In this document: one piece after another, positions 9,801 through 17,770 of the stretch
How the letters are laid out: the number at the start of each line of letters is the position of its first letter
Numbering within the stretch: position 1 is the stretch's first letter
Source of the DNA: Peterkaempfera griseoplana
GTDB lineage: Bacteria > Actinomycetota > Actinomycetes > Streptomycetales > Streptomycetaceae
Direction: 5' to 3'
Assembly (NCBI RefSeq): GCF_001418575.1
Contig: NZ_LIQR01000117.1
Location: 1-37,800, forward strand
DNA length: 37,800 bases
Notes under the pieces: model-generated
Databases searched by the model: none
What the model saw: the letters and a program-made list of their open reading frames with translations, nothing else
What the model was told of the DNA's origin: nothing
Made by a program: the position numbers and the translations under genes

Positions 9801-10304
9801 GTGCAACCAGACTTCATGTGCACCACCCCGGCATCCGAGCTGCCCACCGCCCTGCGTTCAGTGGCGGCCGCGGCGCGCCGCAGAGCCGCCCGCGCCGGCG
9901 ACGAGGAGGTCGACACCGGCCATCTGCTGCACTCGCTGCTGGAGTCGGACCCGGAGGCGCTCGCCGCCGCCGCCCCGCTGCCCCACCAGGCCGCCCGGCT
10001 GATGGGCTATCTGGTGCAGCGCAGCATCGGCTTCGGCCGCCAGTGGCAGGGCACCGCCGAGCAGCGCACGCCGGGCCGGGGGCCCTCCGTCGGGCAGCCC
10101 GAGCGGGACCCGGCCGCGCAGCCCCAGTGCAACGCCGCCGCAGCCGGGGCGCTGGACCGGGCGGCGGGCGGCACCGGAGGGCTGGCGCTGCTGGCGGCAC
10201 TGGCCGCCGACCCCGACAGCCGGGCCGTGCAGATCCTCCTCGCGGCGGGCATCGACCCGATCGCGGTACGGGCCCGCTGCGCAGGGGCGCGCCGTACCGT
10301 CTAG
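9801..10304 (+). CDS. Clp N-terminal repeat domain protein (no ATPase)
   Basis: A 167-residue protein that resembles the paired helical repeats of the ClpA/ClpC N-terminal domain. The first repeat spans about residues 13-75 (LRSVAAAARRRAARAGDEEV, then DTGHLLHSLLE, then AARLMGYLVQ) and the second about 110-165 (GGLALLAALAADP, then AVQILLAAGIDP). In Clp chaperones this domain binds substrates and adaptors. Free-standing versions are common in streptomycetes with no proven role, and could compete for or deliver ClpC substrates. There is no Walker motif and no membrane segment. GTG 9801 is the start. The gene converges on the sugar porter. Confidence 0.75.
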   Translation: MQPDFMCTTPASELPTALRSVAAAARRRAARAGDEEVDTGHLLHSLLESDPEALAAAAPLPHQAARLMGYLVQRSIGFGRQWQGTAEQRTPGRGPSVGQPERDPAAQPQCNAAAAGALDRAAGGTGGLALLAALAADPDSRAVQILLAAGIDPIAVRARCAGARRTV

Positions 10305-10324
10305 GACCCGACCGGGCCCGCGCC

Positions 10325-11806
10325 TCACCCCATGGACTCAAGGGTCCGGCCGCGTGTCTCGCGGATGCAGAGGGCGACGAACGGGATCGACAGCAGGGCG
10401 AAGCAGGCGTAGATCGCGTAGGTGGCCGACAGGTTCCAGTCGGCGAGCGAGGGGAAGGAGACGGTGATCGCCCAGTTGGCGAGCCACTGGGCGGAGGCCG
10501 CGACCCCCAGCGCCAGCGCGCGGATCCGGTTGGGGAACATCTCACCGAGCAGCACCCACACCACCACGCCCCAGGAGAAGGCGAAGCAGAGCACGAAGAA
10601 GTGCGCCGCGACCAGCGCCACCGTACCCTGGGCGCCGGGGAGGTGCGCGGAGGTGCCGGTGCCGGTGCGGTACGAGAAGGCCCAGGAGGCCACGGCCAGC
10701 GCCACCGCCATCCCGGCCGAGCCGGCCAGCGCCAGCGGTTTGCGGCCGATCCGGTCGACCAGCGTCATGGCGATCACGGTGCCGACGATGTTGATGACCG
10801 AGGTGGACAGGCTGATCAGCAGCGAGCTGCTCTCCTTGATGCCGACCGACTGCCACAGCAGCGACGAGTAGTAGAAGATCACGTTGATGCCCACGAACTG
10901 CTGGAACACCGAGGCGCCGATGCCCACCCAGACGATGGGCAGCAGACCGCCCCGGCCCCCGGTCAGATCACGCATCCGGGCCCGCTGCTCGGTCGCCATG
11001 ACCGCACGGATCTCCGCGATCCGGGCGTCCAGGTCGGCCTCCGGCCCCTCCACCTCGGCGAGTACGGCGCGCGCCCTGGCCTCGCGCCCGGATGCGATCA
11101 GGTAGCGGGGGGACTCCGGGATGGCCAGCGACATCATGCCGTACACCAGCGCGGGGACGGTCTCCACGCCGAGCATCCAGCGCCAGGCCTCGATGCCGCC
11201 CAGCTTTCCGGTGGAGACGCCGCCGGCGGCCTGGTTGATGGCGTAGTTGGCCAGCTGGGAGACGGCGATGCCGAGGACGATCGCCAGCTGCTGGAAGGAG
11301 CCGAGCCGCCCCCGGTAGGCGGGCGGGGCGACCTCCGCGATATAGGCCGGGGCGATCACCGAGGCGATGCCGATGGCGATGCCGCCGACCACCCGCCAGG
11401 TCGCCAGGACGCCGATGCCCGGCGGGAACATCGAGCCCACCCCGCTGATCGCGAAGAGCACCGCGGCCAGCTGCATGATGCGGATGCGGCCGAACCGGTC
11501 GGCCAGCCAGCCCGCCCCCGCAGCGCCCGCGGCGGATCCCAGCAGCGCGGCGGCGACGGTGGCGGCGGTGGTGGCGTCACTGACGGCGAAGTGGGACTTG
11601 ATGCCAGTCACCGCACCGTTGATCACCGCACTGTCGTAGCCGAAGAGGAACCCGCCCATGGCCGCGCTGGCGGCGATGAAGACCACATGGGCGAGGGGTG
11701 TCTCCGCGGCGGGGTGCTGCGCTTGTGTGCTGGTCAGGGTGGGCTCCCGGGGCCGGGGCGGAGCCGTCCGGCGCCGGCCGGTCGACGTGGTCCGCCTCCA
11801 TGACAT
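10325..11806 (-). CDS. MFS sugar porter (GlcP-like sugar/H+ symporter)
   Basis: A 12-helix major facilitator of the sugar porter family, 493 residues from ATG 11806. Family motifs include GGFLFGYDSAVINGA in helix 1, GWLADRFGR in the loop after helix 2, PAYIAEVAPPAYRGRL, PESPRYL after helix 6, QQFVGINVIFYYS in helix 7, DRIGRKPL, and RETRGRTLE at the C-terminus. Substrate is probably glucose or another hexose or pentose imported with a proton. Known streptomycete GlcP begins MTST, and here an in-frame CTG at 11737 begins LTSTQAQ after GGGAG, so translation may really start there (470 residues). A 15-bp inverted repeat spans the upstream region. The ATG at 11806 lies in its inner arm. Confidence 0.92.
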   Translation of the reverse strand: MSWRRTTSTGRRRTAPPRPREPTLTSTQAQHPAAETPLAHVVFIAASAAMGGFLFGYDSAVINGAVTGIKSHFAVSDATTAATVAAALLGSAAGAAGAGWLADRFGRIRIMQLAAVLFAISGVGSMFPPGIGVLATWRVVGGIAIGIASVIAPAYIAEVAPPAYRGRLGSFQQLAIVLGIAVSQLANYAINQAAGGVSTGKLGGIEAWRWMLGVETVPALVYGMMSLAIPESPRYLIASGREARARAVLAEVEGPEADLDARIAEIRAVMATEQRARMRDLTGGRGGLLPIVWVGIGASVFQQFVGINVIFYYSSLLWQSVGIKESSSLLISLSTSVINIVGTVIAMTLVDRIGRKPLALAGSAGMAVALAVASWAFSYRTGTGTSAHLPGAQGTVALVAAHFFVLCFAFSWGVVVWVLLGEMFPNRIRALALGVAASAQWLANWAITVSFPSLADWNLSATYAIYACFALLSIPFVALCIRETRGRTLESMG

Positions 11807-11874
11807 CAGGAAAGCCGGTGTATCGCACGTATCATCCGGTGATGGTGGGATATGGAAGGTTTCCTGATGTCATG
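11799..11874. promoter_or_regulatory. 15-bp perfect inverted repeat upstream of sugar porter
   Basis: CATGACATCAGGAAA (11799-11813) and its exact reverse complement (11860-11874) are separated by 46 bp of A+T-richer DNA that contains GTATC twice and probable minus-strand -10 material (GATACA). Two arms about 61 bp apart suit a looped or paired operator for the porter gene. The regulator is unknown. Confidence 0.6.
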
Positions 11875-11896
11875 ACCCCCTGCGTCCTCCGGGGCG

Positions 11897-12553
11897 TCAG
11901 TCCACCGGGCAGCCCCCGGCCCTGGCGGCGGCGCGGCGCAGCAGCTGGGCCCGGGCGGCCGCGTCACGGGGCAGACCGCGTTCGGCGAGCCGTTCGGCCG
12001 CCGCGGCCTGCTGGGCGGGGCTCTTCTTGTCGTCGTACTTGAACTTCGCCCTGACCCGGCGCACCGTCAGCCGCATGCCGCGCAGCCCGGTGAGCTGGTC
12101 ACCGAAGGGAGCGGCGCCGGGGACGATGGTGTCGACCGGTGTCTCCGGCTGGAAGTGGGCCAGCTGCCGCACCAGCAGGTCGGCCTTCTCCGAAGGGTCG
12201 TCCAGGATCTGCGCGGTGCAGTCGAACTGCACGGCGGCGTAGTAGCTGGTGGGGACGCCGTGCTCGGGAGGGGTGCCGTCGGGAGCCCGCCAGTGCCCGG
12301 GTGCGTAGGCGTAGTCGTCGGTGACGGTGAGGGTGGCGTGCGGGTCGGCGCGCAGGGCCTCCCACAGCGGGTTGGGGGCGGCCAGGTGCACCAGGATCTC
12401 CCCGCGGTCGGCGTCCAGCAGGAAGTGGGTGGGGGTGACCACGGGCCCACTGCCGTCCGGGCCGTTGGCGGCGAGCGTCCCGAAGTCGTGGCCGGCGGCG
12501 AGCCAGGCGCGCCACTCGGCCTCCTCGCCGCGGTCCCAGGAGCGGATCAGCAC
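11897..12553 (-). CDS. PaiB-like FMN-binding protein
   Basis: A 218-residue protein of the PaiB / FMN-binding split-barrel family. Visible segments are FGTLAANGPDGSGPVVTPTHF (about 25-45), LVHLAAPNPLW with its HxxxxNP pattern, an ATLTV strand, and PTSYYAAVQFDC near residue 102. It ends with a helical Ala/Arg-rich tail. In Bacillus, PaiB is linked to control of sporulation and degradative enzymes, but biochemically the fold binds FMN or heme and the regulatory label is uncertain. GTG 12553 has GGAGG 7 nt upstream. It lies 13 bp after a NimA-like flavoprotein gene on the same strand, and both are probably transcribed from the divergent promoter beside the MocR gene. Confidence 0.85.
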   Translation of the reverse strand: MLIRSWDRGEEAEWRAWLAAGHDFGTLAANGPDGSGPVVTPTHFLLDADRGEILVHLAAPNPLWEALRADPHATLTVTDDYAYAPGHWRAPDGTPPEHGVPTSYYAAVQFDCTAQILDDPSEKADLLVRQLAHFQPETPVDTIVPGAAPFGDQLTGLRGMRLTVRRVRAKFKYDDKKSPAQQAAAAERLAERGLPRDAAARAQLLRRAAARAGGCPVD

Positions 12554-12566
12554 GGTGGGTCCTCCT

Positions 12567-13232
12567 TCAGCTGCGCTCGCCCAGGTACCCGGGCAGGGGG
12601 CGGTCGGGTGCGAGGCCGGGGTCGGGCACGGGGGTGCCGTGCACGGTGCGCACCGGGATCACCCCGGCCCAGTACGGCAGGTCCAGGTCCTCGGGGTCGT
12701 CGTCGGCGCCGTCGGCGCGGACCTTGGCGGAGACCTCGTCGAGGTCCAGGCGTACGACGGCGGTGGCGGCCAGCTCCTTGTCGTTGGCGGGCCGGCAGTC
12801 GCCCGCGCGGCCGGGCACGGCCTGGTTGACCAGGGCGTCCAGGGCGATGGCCCGCTCCGCCGGGTCGGTGACCTGGCGGGCGGTGCCGTGGGCGACCACG
12901 GAGCGGAAGTTGACGGAGTGGTTGAACGCGGAGCGGGTCAGCACCAGGCCGTCCACCAGGGTGACGGTGACGCAGACCGGCATGCCGGCGTCGGCGGCGC
13001 CGCGCAGCGGGCGGCTGCCGGTGGAGCCGTGGACGTACAGCCGGTCGCCGACCCGGGCGTAGAGGGTGGGCAGGACCACCGGGGCGCCGTCCACCACGAA
13101 CCCCAGGTGGCAGAGGTAGCCCTCGTCGAGGATGGCGTGGATGGCCTCGCGCTCCCAGGTGGCGCGCTCCCGGTACCGGGTGGGTGTGGTGCGCGGGGCT
13201 CGGGTGAACTCCTGGGTACCGTCGACCGACAT
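12567..13232 (-). CDS. Pyridoxamine 5'-phosphate oxidase-family protein (NimA-like)
   Basis: A 221-residue split-barrel flavoprotein related to NimA nitroimidazole-resistance proteins. Signatures are IHAILDEGYLCHLGFVVDGAP (about 31-51), LPTLYARVGDRLYVHGSTGS (about 54-73), VCVTVTLVDGLVLTRSAFNHS, NFRSVVAHGTA and a WAGVIPVR strand near 190. Family members bind FMN or heme and reduce small molecules. The substrate here is unknown. The divergent MocR-type regulator starts 34 bp away, and this pairing of a MocR gene with a NimA-like gene suggests regulation in response to a PLP-related or amine signal. ATG 13232 has GAGAGG 5 nt upstream. The MocR -35 box overlaps this start codon. Confidence 0.85.
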   Translation of the reverse strand: MSVDGTQEFTRAPRTTPTRYRERATWEREAIHAILDEGYLCHLGFVVDGAPVVLPTLYARVGDRLYVHGSTGSRPLRGAADAGMPVCVTVTLVDGLVLTRSAFNHSVNFRSVVAHGTARQVTDPAERAIALDALVNQAVPGRAGDCRPANDKELAATAVVRLDLDEVSAKVRADGADDDPEDLDLPYWAGVIPVRTVHGTPVPDPGLAPDRPLPGYLGERS

Positions 13233-13259
13233 GACAACCTCTCTGCACTAGTGCATAAT
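13231..13259 (+). promoter_or_regulatory. mocR promoter with 12-bp palindromic operator
   Basis: ATGACA (13231-13236) and CATAAT (13254-13259) are spaced by exactly 17 nt and each matches 5 of 6 consensus bases. The 12-bp perfect palindrome TGCACTAGTGCA (13244-13255) fills the spacer and touches the -10 box. The GTG at 13267 is 7 nt past the -10, so the mRNA is probably leaderless. A bound regulator would block this promoter and could control the divergent gene. Confidence 0.65.
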
Positions 13260-13266
13260 CTTCTTT

Positions 13267-14622
13267 GTGCTAGGAGAGTATCGAATCAGCGGGCGCCGCG
13301 CCACGGAGATCGCCGCCGACGTCGAACGGGCCGTCGGCACGGGCGAGTTGGCCCCCGGCCAGTCGCTGCCCCCGCTGCGCGACCTCGCCGCCGAGCTCCG
13401 GGTCAACCCCAACACGGTCGCCGCCGCCTACCGCCTGCTCCGCGACCGCGGCGTCATCGAGACCGCCGGCCGCCGCGGCAGCCGCATCCGCCCCCGGCCC
13501 GCGGTGGCCCCCCGCGACCAGATCCGGGTCGAGGTCCCCGCCGACGCCCGCAACCTCGCCGACGGCAACCCCGACACCGCCCTGCTCCCGCCGCTCGCCC
13601 CGGCCGCTGCCGCGGCCGCCGCCTCCCTGGACCGCGACCCCGTCCTCTACGGCTGCCCGGCCGCCGACCCGCCGCTGCTCGCCCTGGCCGAGGCCGCCTT
13701 CCGCGCCGACGGCGCCCCCGAGGGGCGGCTCGCCGTGGCGTCCGGCTCCCTGGACGCCATGGAGCGGATCTTCGGAGTCCACCTGCGCCCCGGCGACGCG
13801 GTCGCCGTCGAGGACCCCGGCTGGGGCAGCCTGCTCGACCTGGTGCCCGCGCTGGGACTGCGCGCCCTGCCGGTGGCCGTGGACGACCAGGGCCCGCTGC
13901 CCGACCAGGTCGCCCGCGCCCTGGCCGGCGGAGCCCGCGCCCTGGTGATCACCAGCCGCGCGCAGAACCCCACCGGCGCGGCCCTCACCCCCGCCCGGGC
14001 GGCCGACCTGCGGGCCGTCCTCGCCGCCCACCCCGATGTGCTGCTGGTCGAGGACGACCACGGCCACGGCATCGTCGACCAGCCCTACCAGCCCCTCGCC
14101 GCCGCCCCGGGCGGCCCGCCGCTGGTCACCCACTGGGCCGTGGTGCGCTCCGCGGCCAAGGCGTACGGGCCCGATCTGCGGCTCGCCGTCGCGCTGGGCG
14201 ACCCCGCCACCATCGACCGGGTCCTGGGCCGCCAGCGGCTGGGCGCCGGATGGGTCAGCCATCTGCTGCAGCGCACCGTCGCCGAACTCTGGCGCACCGG
14301 CGCCGCCCCCGCCCCCAAGGTCGCCGCCGCCTACCGGGAACGGCGTGACGCCCTGCTGAACGCCCTCGCCGGGCTCGGGGTGCCCGCCCACGGCGCCAGC
14401 GGCCTCAGCATCTGGATCCCGGTACGCGACGAGGCCGCGGCCGTCGCCGGACTGCTCCAGCGCGGCTGGGCCGTCGCCCCCGGCGCCCGCTTCCGGCTCC
14501 AGTCGCCCCCCGGCATCCGGATCACCGTCTCCACCCTCGCCCCGCACGACACCCCGGCCCTCGCCGCAGACATCGCCGCCGCCCTCAACCACCGGGAACC
14601 GCCCACCGGCCGCCTCGCCTGA
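13267..14622 (+). CDS. MocR-type GntR regulator with aminotransferase domain
   Basis: A 451-residue fusion. Residues 1-75 are a GntR winged helix-turn-helix (YRISGRRATEIAADVERAVG, then LPPLRDLAAELRVNPNTVAAAYRLL). Residues about 95-445 are a fold-type I aminotransferase domain with the Schiff-base lysine at 298 in SAAKAYGPDLRL, DDHGHG carrying the pyridine-ring aspartate, and SRAQNPTGA. MocR proteins bind PLP, sometimes with an amine ligand, and act as activators or repressors, mostly of divergent genes. Here the divergent unit is the NimA-like/PaiB-like pair, which uses the same fold as PLP-forming oxidases. GTG 13267 is the start and is probably leaderless. Catalytic aminotransferase activity is not expected but cannot be excluded. 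Confidence 0.9.
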   Translation: MLGEYRISGRRATEIAADVERAVGTGELAPGQSLPPLRDLAAELRVNPNTVAAAYRLLRDRGVIETAGRRGSRIRPRPAVAPRDQIRVEVPADARNLADGNPDTALLPPLAPAAAAAAASLDRDPVLYGCPAADPPLLALAEAAFRADGAPEGRLAVASGSLDAMERIFGVHLRPGDAVAVEDPGWGSLLDLVPALGLRALPVAVDDQGPLPDQVARALAGGARALVITSRAQNPTGAALTPARAADLRAVLAAHPDVLLVEDDHGHGIVDQPYQPLAAAPGGPPLVTHWAVVRSAAKAYGPDLRLAVALGDPATIDRVLGRQRLGAGWVSHLLQRTVAELWRTGAAPAPKVAAAYRERRDALLNALAGLGVPAHGASGLSIWIPVRDEAAAVAGLLQRGWAVAPGARFRLQSPPGIRITVSTLAPHDTPALAADIAAALNHREPPTGRLA

Positions 14623-14711
14623 CACCCCGTCGGACCCGCCGGCGGCCCGCCGCCGCCCGGGCCCGAATGCGGCCAGTCATAAGCGGGCCGCCACCGGGGT
14701 AGCCGCCGGAC

Positions 14712-16187
14712 ATGCAGCGGATCAGCGACTTCGACAGGCGCCTGTTCAACCGCGTCGCGGCCGCCCGGCTGCGGCGCGCCCACCCGGTACTGCCACGGCT
14801 CAGCCGGGCCGCCGACCACGGGATGCTGTGGATGGGCACCGCGGCGCTGCTGGGCGCCGCCGGCGGCCGCAGCGCCCGCCGGGCGGCCCTGCGCGGCATC
14901 GGCTCGCTCGCGGTCGCCTCGCTGGCCGCCAACACCGCGGGCAAGTGGGCGACCCGCCGCGGCCGCCCGCTGGTCGACACGGTGCCGCTGATCCGCCGCC
15001 TGGCCCGGCAGCCGCTCACCAGCTCCTTCCCCTCCGGCCATGCCGCCTCCGCAGCCGCCTTCGCCACCGGTGTCGCCCTGGAGGCCCCCGGGTACGGCGC
15101 CCTGGTGGTCCCGGTCGCCGCCGCGGTGGCCGCCTCCCGGGTCTACGTCGGCGTGCACTACCCCGGCGACGTGCTGGCCGGCTGCGCCCTGGGCGTCGGA
15201 GCCGCCGCGCTCACCTGCCGCTGGTGGCCGCTGCGCCCCGGGCGGCCCGCCGAGGCGCGGCCCCGCACCTCCGCGCCGGCGCTGCCGGGCGGCCGGGGAC
15301 TGGTGGTGGTGGTCAACAGCCGGGCGGGCAACGGCGCGCTGGGCTCCCCGGACCCTGAGGAGCGGCTGCGGCTGCTGCTGCCGGCGGCCGAGATCGTCCC
15401 CTGCACGCCCGACGACGACCTGGGCGAACTGCTGGAGAAGGCCGCCCGCCGGGCCGCCGAACTGGGCGGGGCGCTGGGGGTGTGCGGCGGCGACGGCAGT
15501 GTCAACGCCGCCGCGGTGGTCGCCGCCCGCACCGGCCTGCCGCTGGCGGTCTTCCCCGGCGGCACCCTCAACCACTTCGCGGCCGACCTCGGCGTGGAGA
15601 CCCTGGAGTCGTGCGCCGACGCCGTGGACGCAGGGGAGGCCGTCGCCGTGGACCTGGCCACGGCCAGGCCGCTGGACGGCGGTGACACCGCTCCCGCGTC
15701 CTTCCTCAACACCTTCAGCATCGGCGTGTACCCCGAACTGGTCCGCGCCCGCGAACGCCTGGAGAGCCGGCTGGGCAAGTGGCCCGCCGTCGCCGTCGGC
15801 CTGGTACGGGTGCTCTGGTCGGCCCAGCCGCACACCGTGGAGGTCAACGGCCGGCCCCGCCGGCTGTGGCTGCTCTTCGCGGGCAACGGCACCTACCAGC
15901 CCGAGGGGTTCGCGCCCACCTACCGGCCCCGGCTTGACGACGGACTGCTGGACGTCCGCGCGGTGGACGGCAGCCGTCCGCTGGCGCGGACCCGGCTGGT
16001 CGTCGCCGTGCTCACCGGCACCCTGGGCCGCTCCCGGGTCGTCACGGCGGCCCGGCTGCAGCGGCTGCGGCTCTCCGGCCTCGGCGCGGTGGCCGACCTC
16101 TCGTACGACGGCGAGGTCGCGCCCGCGCCGGACGCGCTGCTGCTGGAGAAGCAGCCGCGGGCGCTGACCGTCTACCGTCCGGCCTGA
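14712..16187 (+). CDS. PAP2 phosphatase - diacylglycerol kinase fusion
   Basis: A 491-residue bifunctional protein. Residues about 35-180 are a membrane PAP2 acid phosphatase with KWATRRGRP (about 78-86), SSFPSGHAAS (about 104-113) and SRVYVGVHYPGDVLAG (about 142-157), the three motifs of the family, and hydrophobic helices between. Residues about 195-490 are a diacylglycerol/sphingosine-type lipid kinase with VVVVNSRAGN, VCGGDGSVN (about 257-265) and FPGGTLNHFA. The fusion could dephosphorylate and rephosphorylate lipids such as phosphatidate, undecaprenyl phosphate or inositol lipids at the inner membrane. The true substrate is unknown. It starts 89 bp after the MocR gene and stops 4 bp before the convergent GH47 gene. 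Confidence 0.93.
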   Translation: MQRISDFDRRLFNRVAAARLRRAHPVLPRLSRAADHGMLWMGTAALLGAAGGRSARRAALRGIGSLAVASLAANTAGKWATRRGRPLVDTVPLIRRLARQPLTSSFPSGHAASAAAFATGVALEAPGYGALVVPVAAAVAASRVYVGVHYPGDVLAGCALGVGAAALTCRWWPLRPGRPAEARPRTSAPALPGGRGLVVVVNSRAGNGALGSPDPEERLRLLLPAAEIVPCTPDDDLGELLEKAARRAAELGGALGVCGGDGSVNAAAVVAARTGLPLAVFPGGTLNHFAADLGVETLESCADAVDAGEAVAVDLATARPLDGGDTAPASFLNTFSIGVYPELVRARERLESRLGKWPAVAVGLVRVLWSAQPHTVEVNGRPRRLWLLFAGNGTYQPEGFAPTYRPRLDDGLLDVRAVDGSRPLARTRLVVAVLTGTLGRSRVVTAARLQRLRLSGLGAVADLSYDGEVAPAPDALLLEKQPRALTVYRPA

Positions 16188-16191
16188 GCGG

Positions 16192-17658
16192 TCACTTCGC
16201 GCGCACCGCTCCCCGCAGGATCTTGCCCTCGGTGGAGAGCAGCCCGCCGCGCTGGTCGAAGCGGGGGCTCCTGGCGAACATCAGATAGAGGTACTTGGGG
16301 TTCTCCGCGAACCAGTAGCCGGGGGTGAGATCGCCCAACTGCACCGGGGAGGAGGTGACGTCGGCCGCCACCGTGTAGCCGCCCGGCACCCGCAGATGGT
16401 CGCGCAGGCCGCGGAAGTACCGGTAGGCGGAGCGCTTGTACGCGGCGTCCCCGGTCAGCCGCCACAGGTCGAAGGCGGAGTTGGCGTACTCGGGCCGCAG
16501 GTCGTTGCGGGGGGAGGTGACCTGCAGCCGGGTGAAGTCGACGGCCTCCGGCAGCAGCGGATAGGTGTCCAGCAGCGCCGTCCACGTCCGGTGGTAGTCC
16601 GCGCCCTGCGCCAGGTTGCCGCCCTTGCCCAGCAGGCCCGCGTAGAAGGAGCCCAGCTCCGACTGGCCGTGCCCGATCGTCCGCCCGGTCTCCGCGTCGA
16701 CCTGGGCGAACCACAGGCGGCCGTTGCGGCGCTGGCTCTGCACCCGCAGCACCGCGTCGGTGAGCAGCCGGTACCAGTCGCTCAGCTCCCGGTCGCCGAA
16801 GAGCTCGCCGCCGGCCCACAGGTACTCGTAGAAGGAGTCGACCGGAGGGTTGGGGGCGACCGAGGCGGTGTCCAGCCAGCGCCCGCTCTCGGTGTCCAGG
16901 GTGGTGCCCAGCAGGTCCAGCGACGAGCGGCGCTCCAGCACCGCCCGGTAGGCGCGCTTGGCCGCGTCGTAGTAGCGGCTGTCCCCGGTGAGCTGGGAGA
17001 GCAGGCCGAACTCCAGGATGTTGCTGCCGATCTCGGCCAGCGGGGGATTGGTGCCGGACACGGCGCCGGTACGCAGATTGACATGGGTGTACGGGATGCC
17101 GGTGGGCGAGGCGGTGAACGCCGGGAGCAGCCGGTCCGTCAACTCGCGGCAGCGCTGGAGCAGCTGCGGCCTGCCCGTGCACAGATGGCCCGACAGCAGA
17201 CCGCCGACCAGCCGGATCACCGCCTCGAAGACATGGATGTCACCGTCCTGCGCGGGGTCCAGGTGCCGCTCGATCCAGTCCGCGGCGAGCTTCACCTCAT
17301 GGTCCAGCTCCATCACGTACAGGGTGTCCAGCGCCTCCACGATGGAGAGCCCGAAGGTGCGGCCCGGCAGATAGAAGTCGTTGTGGCCCGCGGAGAGCGG
17401 CCGCAGCTCGTCGTGCCCCCAGGCGCCGCGTTTGTACCCCTCCCAGCTGTGCACGAACTCCGCCTTCACCTGCCGTGCCACTTCCGGGTCGGAGGGGACG
17501 GCGGCCCGGCCCGGCGTCGCGGCCGGCGGCACGCTCCGCGGCGCGGCGGCGGCCGGGCGCGCGGGCAGCAGGGTGGCCAGGGCGGTGGCCGCGGCGGCAC
17601 CGAGCACGCCGCGGCGGGGGAGCCGGGCGCGGAGCGCGGCGGACGAGAGCGATCGCAT
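16192..17658 (-). CDS. Secreted GH47-family alpha-mannosidase
   Basis: A 488-residue exported protein. A Tat-type signal (RRGVLG at 15-20, an Ala/Leu-rich core, AAAAP cleavage region near 36-40) precedes an (alpha/alpha)7-barrel of glycoside hydrolase family 47, class I alpha-1,2-mannosidases. Conserved acids are visible: Glu145 in HVFEAVIRLVGG, Asp274 in VDSFYEYLWAGG and Glu390 in LRPEYANSAFDLWRLTGD. Thr476 in LLSTEGKIL corresponds to the calcium-binding threonine. GH47 is mainly known from eukaryotic N-glycan trimming, so a bacterial member probably trims mannose from host, fungal or own secreted glycans. ATG 17658 follows a TAGCGT box by 9 nt with no Shine-Dalgarno site. It is monocistronic, between a terminator-like hairpin and a convergent gene. 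Confidence 0.88.
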   Translation of the reverse strand: MRSLSSAALRARLPRRGVLGAAAATALATLLPARPAAAAPRSVPPAATPGRAAVPSDPEVARQVKAEFVHSWEGYKRGAWGHDELRPLSAGHNDFYLPGRTFGLSIVEALDTLYVMELDHEVKLAADWIERHLDPAQDGDIHVFEAVIRLVGGLLSGHLCTGRPQLLQRCRELTDRLLPAFTASPTGIPYTHVNLRTGAVSGTNPPLAEIGSNILEFGLLSQLTGDSRYYDAAKRAYRAVLERRSSLDLLGTTLDTESGRWLDTASVAPNPPVDSFYEYLWAGGELFGDRELSDWYRLLTDAVLRVQSQRRNGRLWFAQVDAETGRTIGHGQSELGSFYAGLLGKGGNLAQGADYHRTWTALLDTYPLLPEAVDFTRLQVTSPRNDLRPEYANSAFDLWRLTGDAAYKRSAYRYFRGLRDHLRVPGGYTVAADVTSSPVQLGDLTPGYWFAENPKYLYLMFARSPRFDQRGGLLSTEGKILRGAVRAK

Positions 17659-17667
17659 GATCGTAGG

Positions 17668-17673
17668 ACGCTA
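17668..17673 (-). promoter_or_regulatory. -10 box of GH47 gene (near-leaderless)
   Basis: TAGCGT fits TAnnnT and lies 9 nt upstream of the ATG, with no Shine-Dalgarno sequence between. No convincing -35 was seen. Confidence 0.35.
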
Positions 17674-17770
17674 CCGCCGCCACCCGGCCGCCGGATCGCC
17701 GTCGCGGGCCCCCGGAACGCCGCCGACCCTGCCGCAGCGGGCCGTACGGGCCCTGCGGGCGCCCCCGAAA

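Noticed and set aside
9477-9806. 109-residue minus-strand frame in the 9467-9800 gap
   Set aside because: No recognisable family, and it spans candidate promoters; codon pattern alone does not support it.
12567-14622. Drug-resistance island based on NimA-like and MocR genes
   Set aside because: Base composition and codon use match the neighbours, and no mobile-element borders or transposase are present.
14331-15833. 500-residue minus-strand frame over the PAP2-kinase gene
   Set aside because: Shadow frame with no family resemblance; conserved phosphatase and kinase motifs are on the plus strand.
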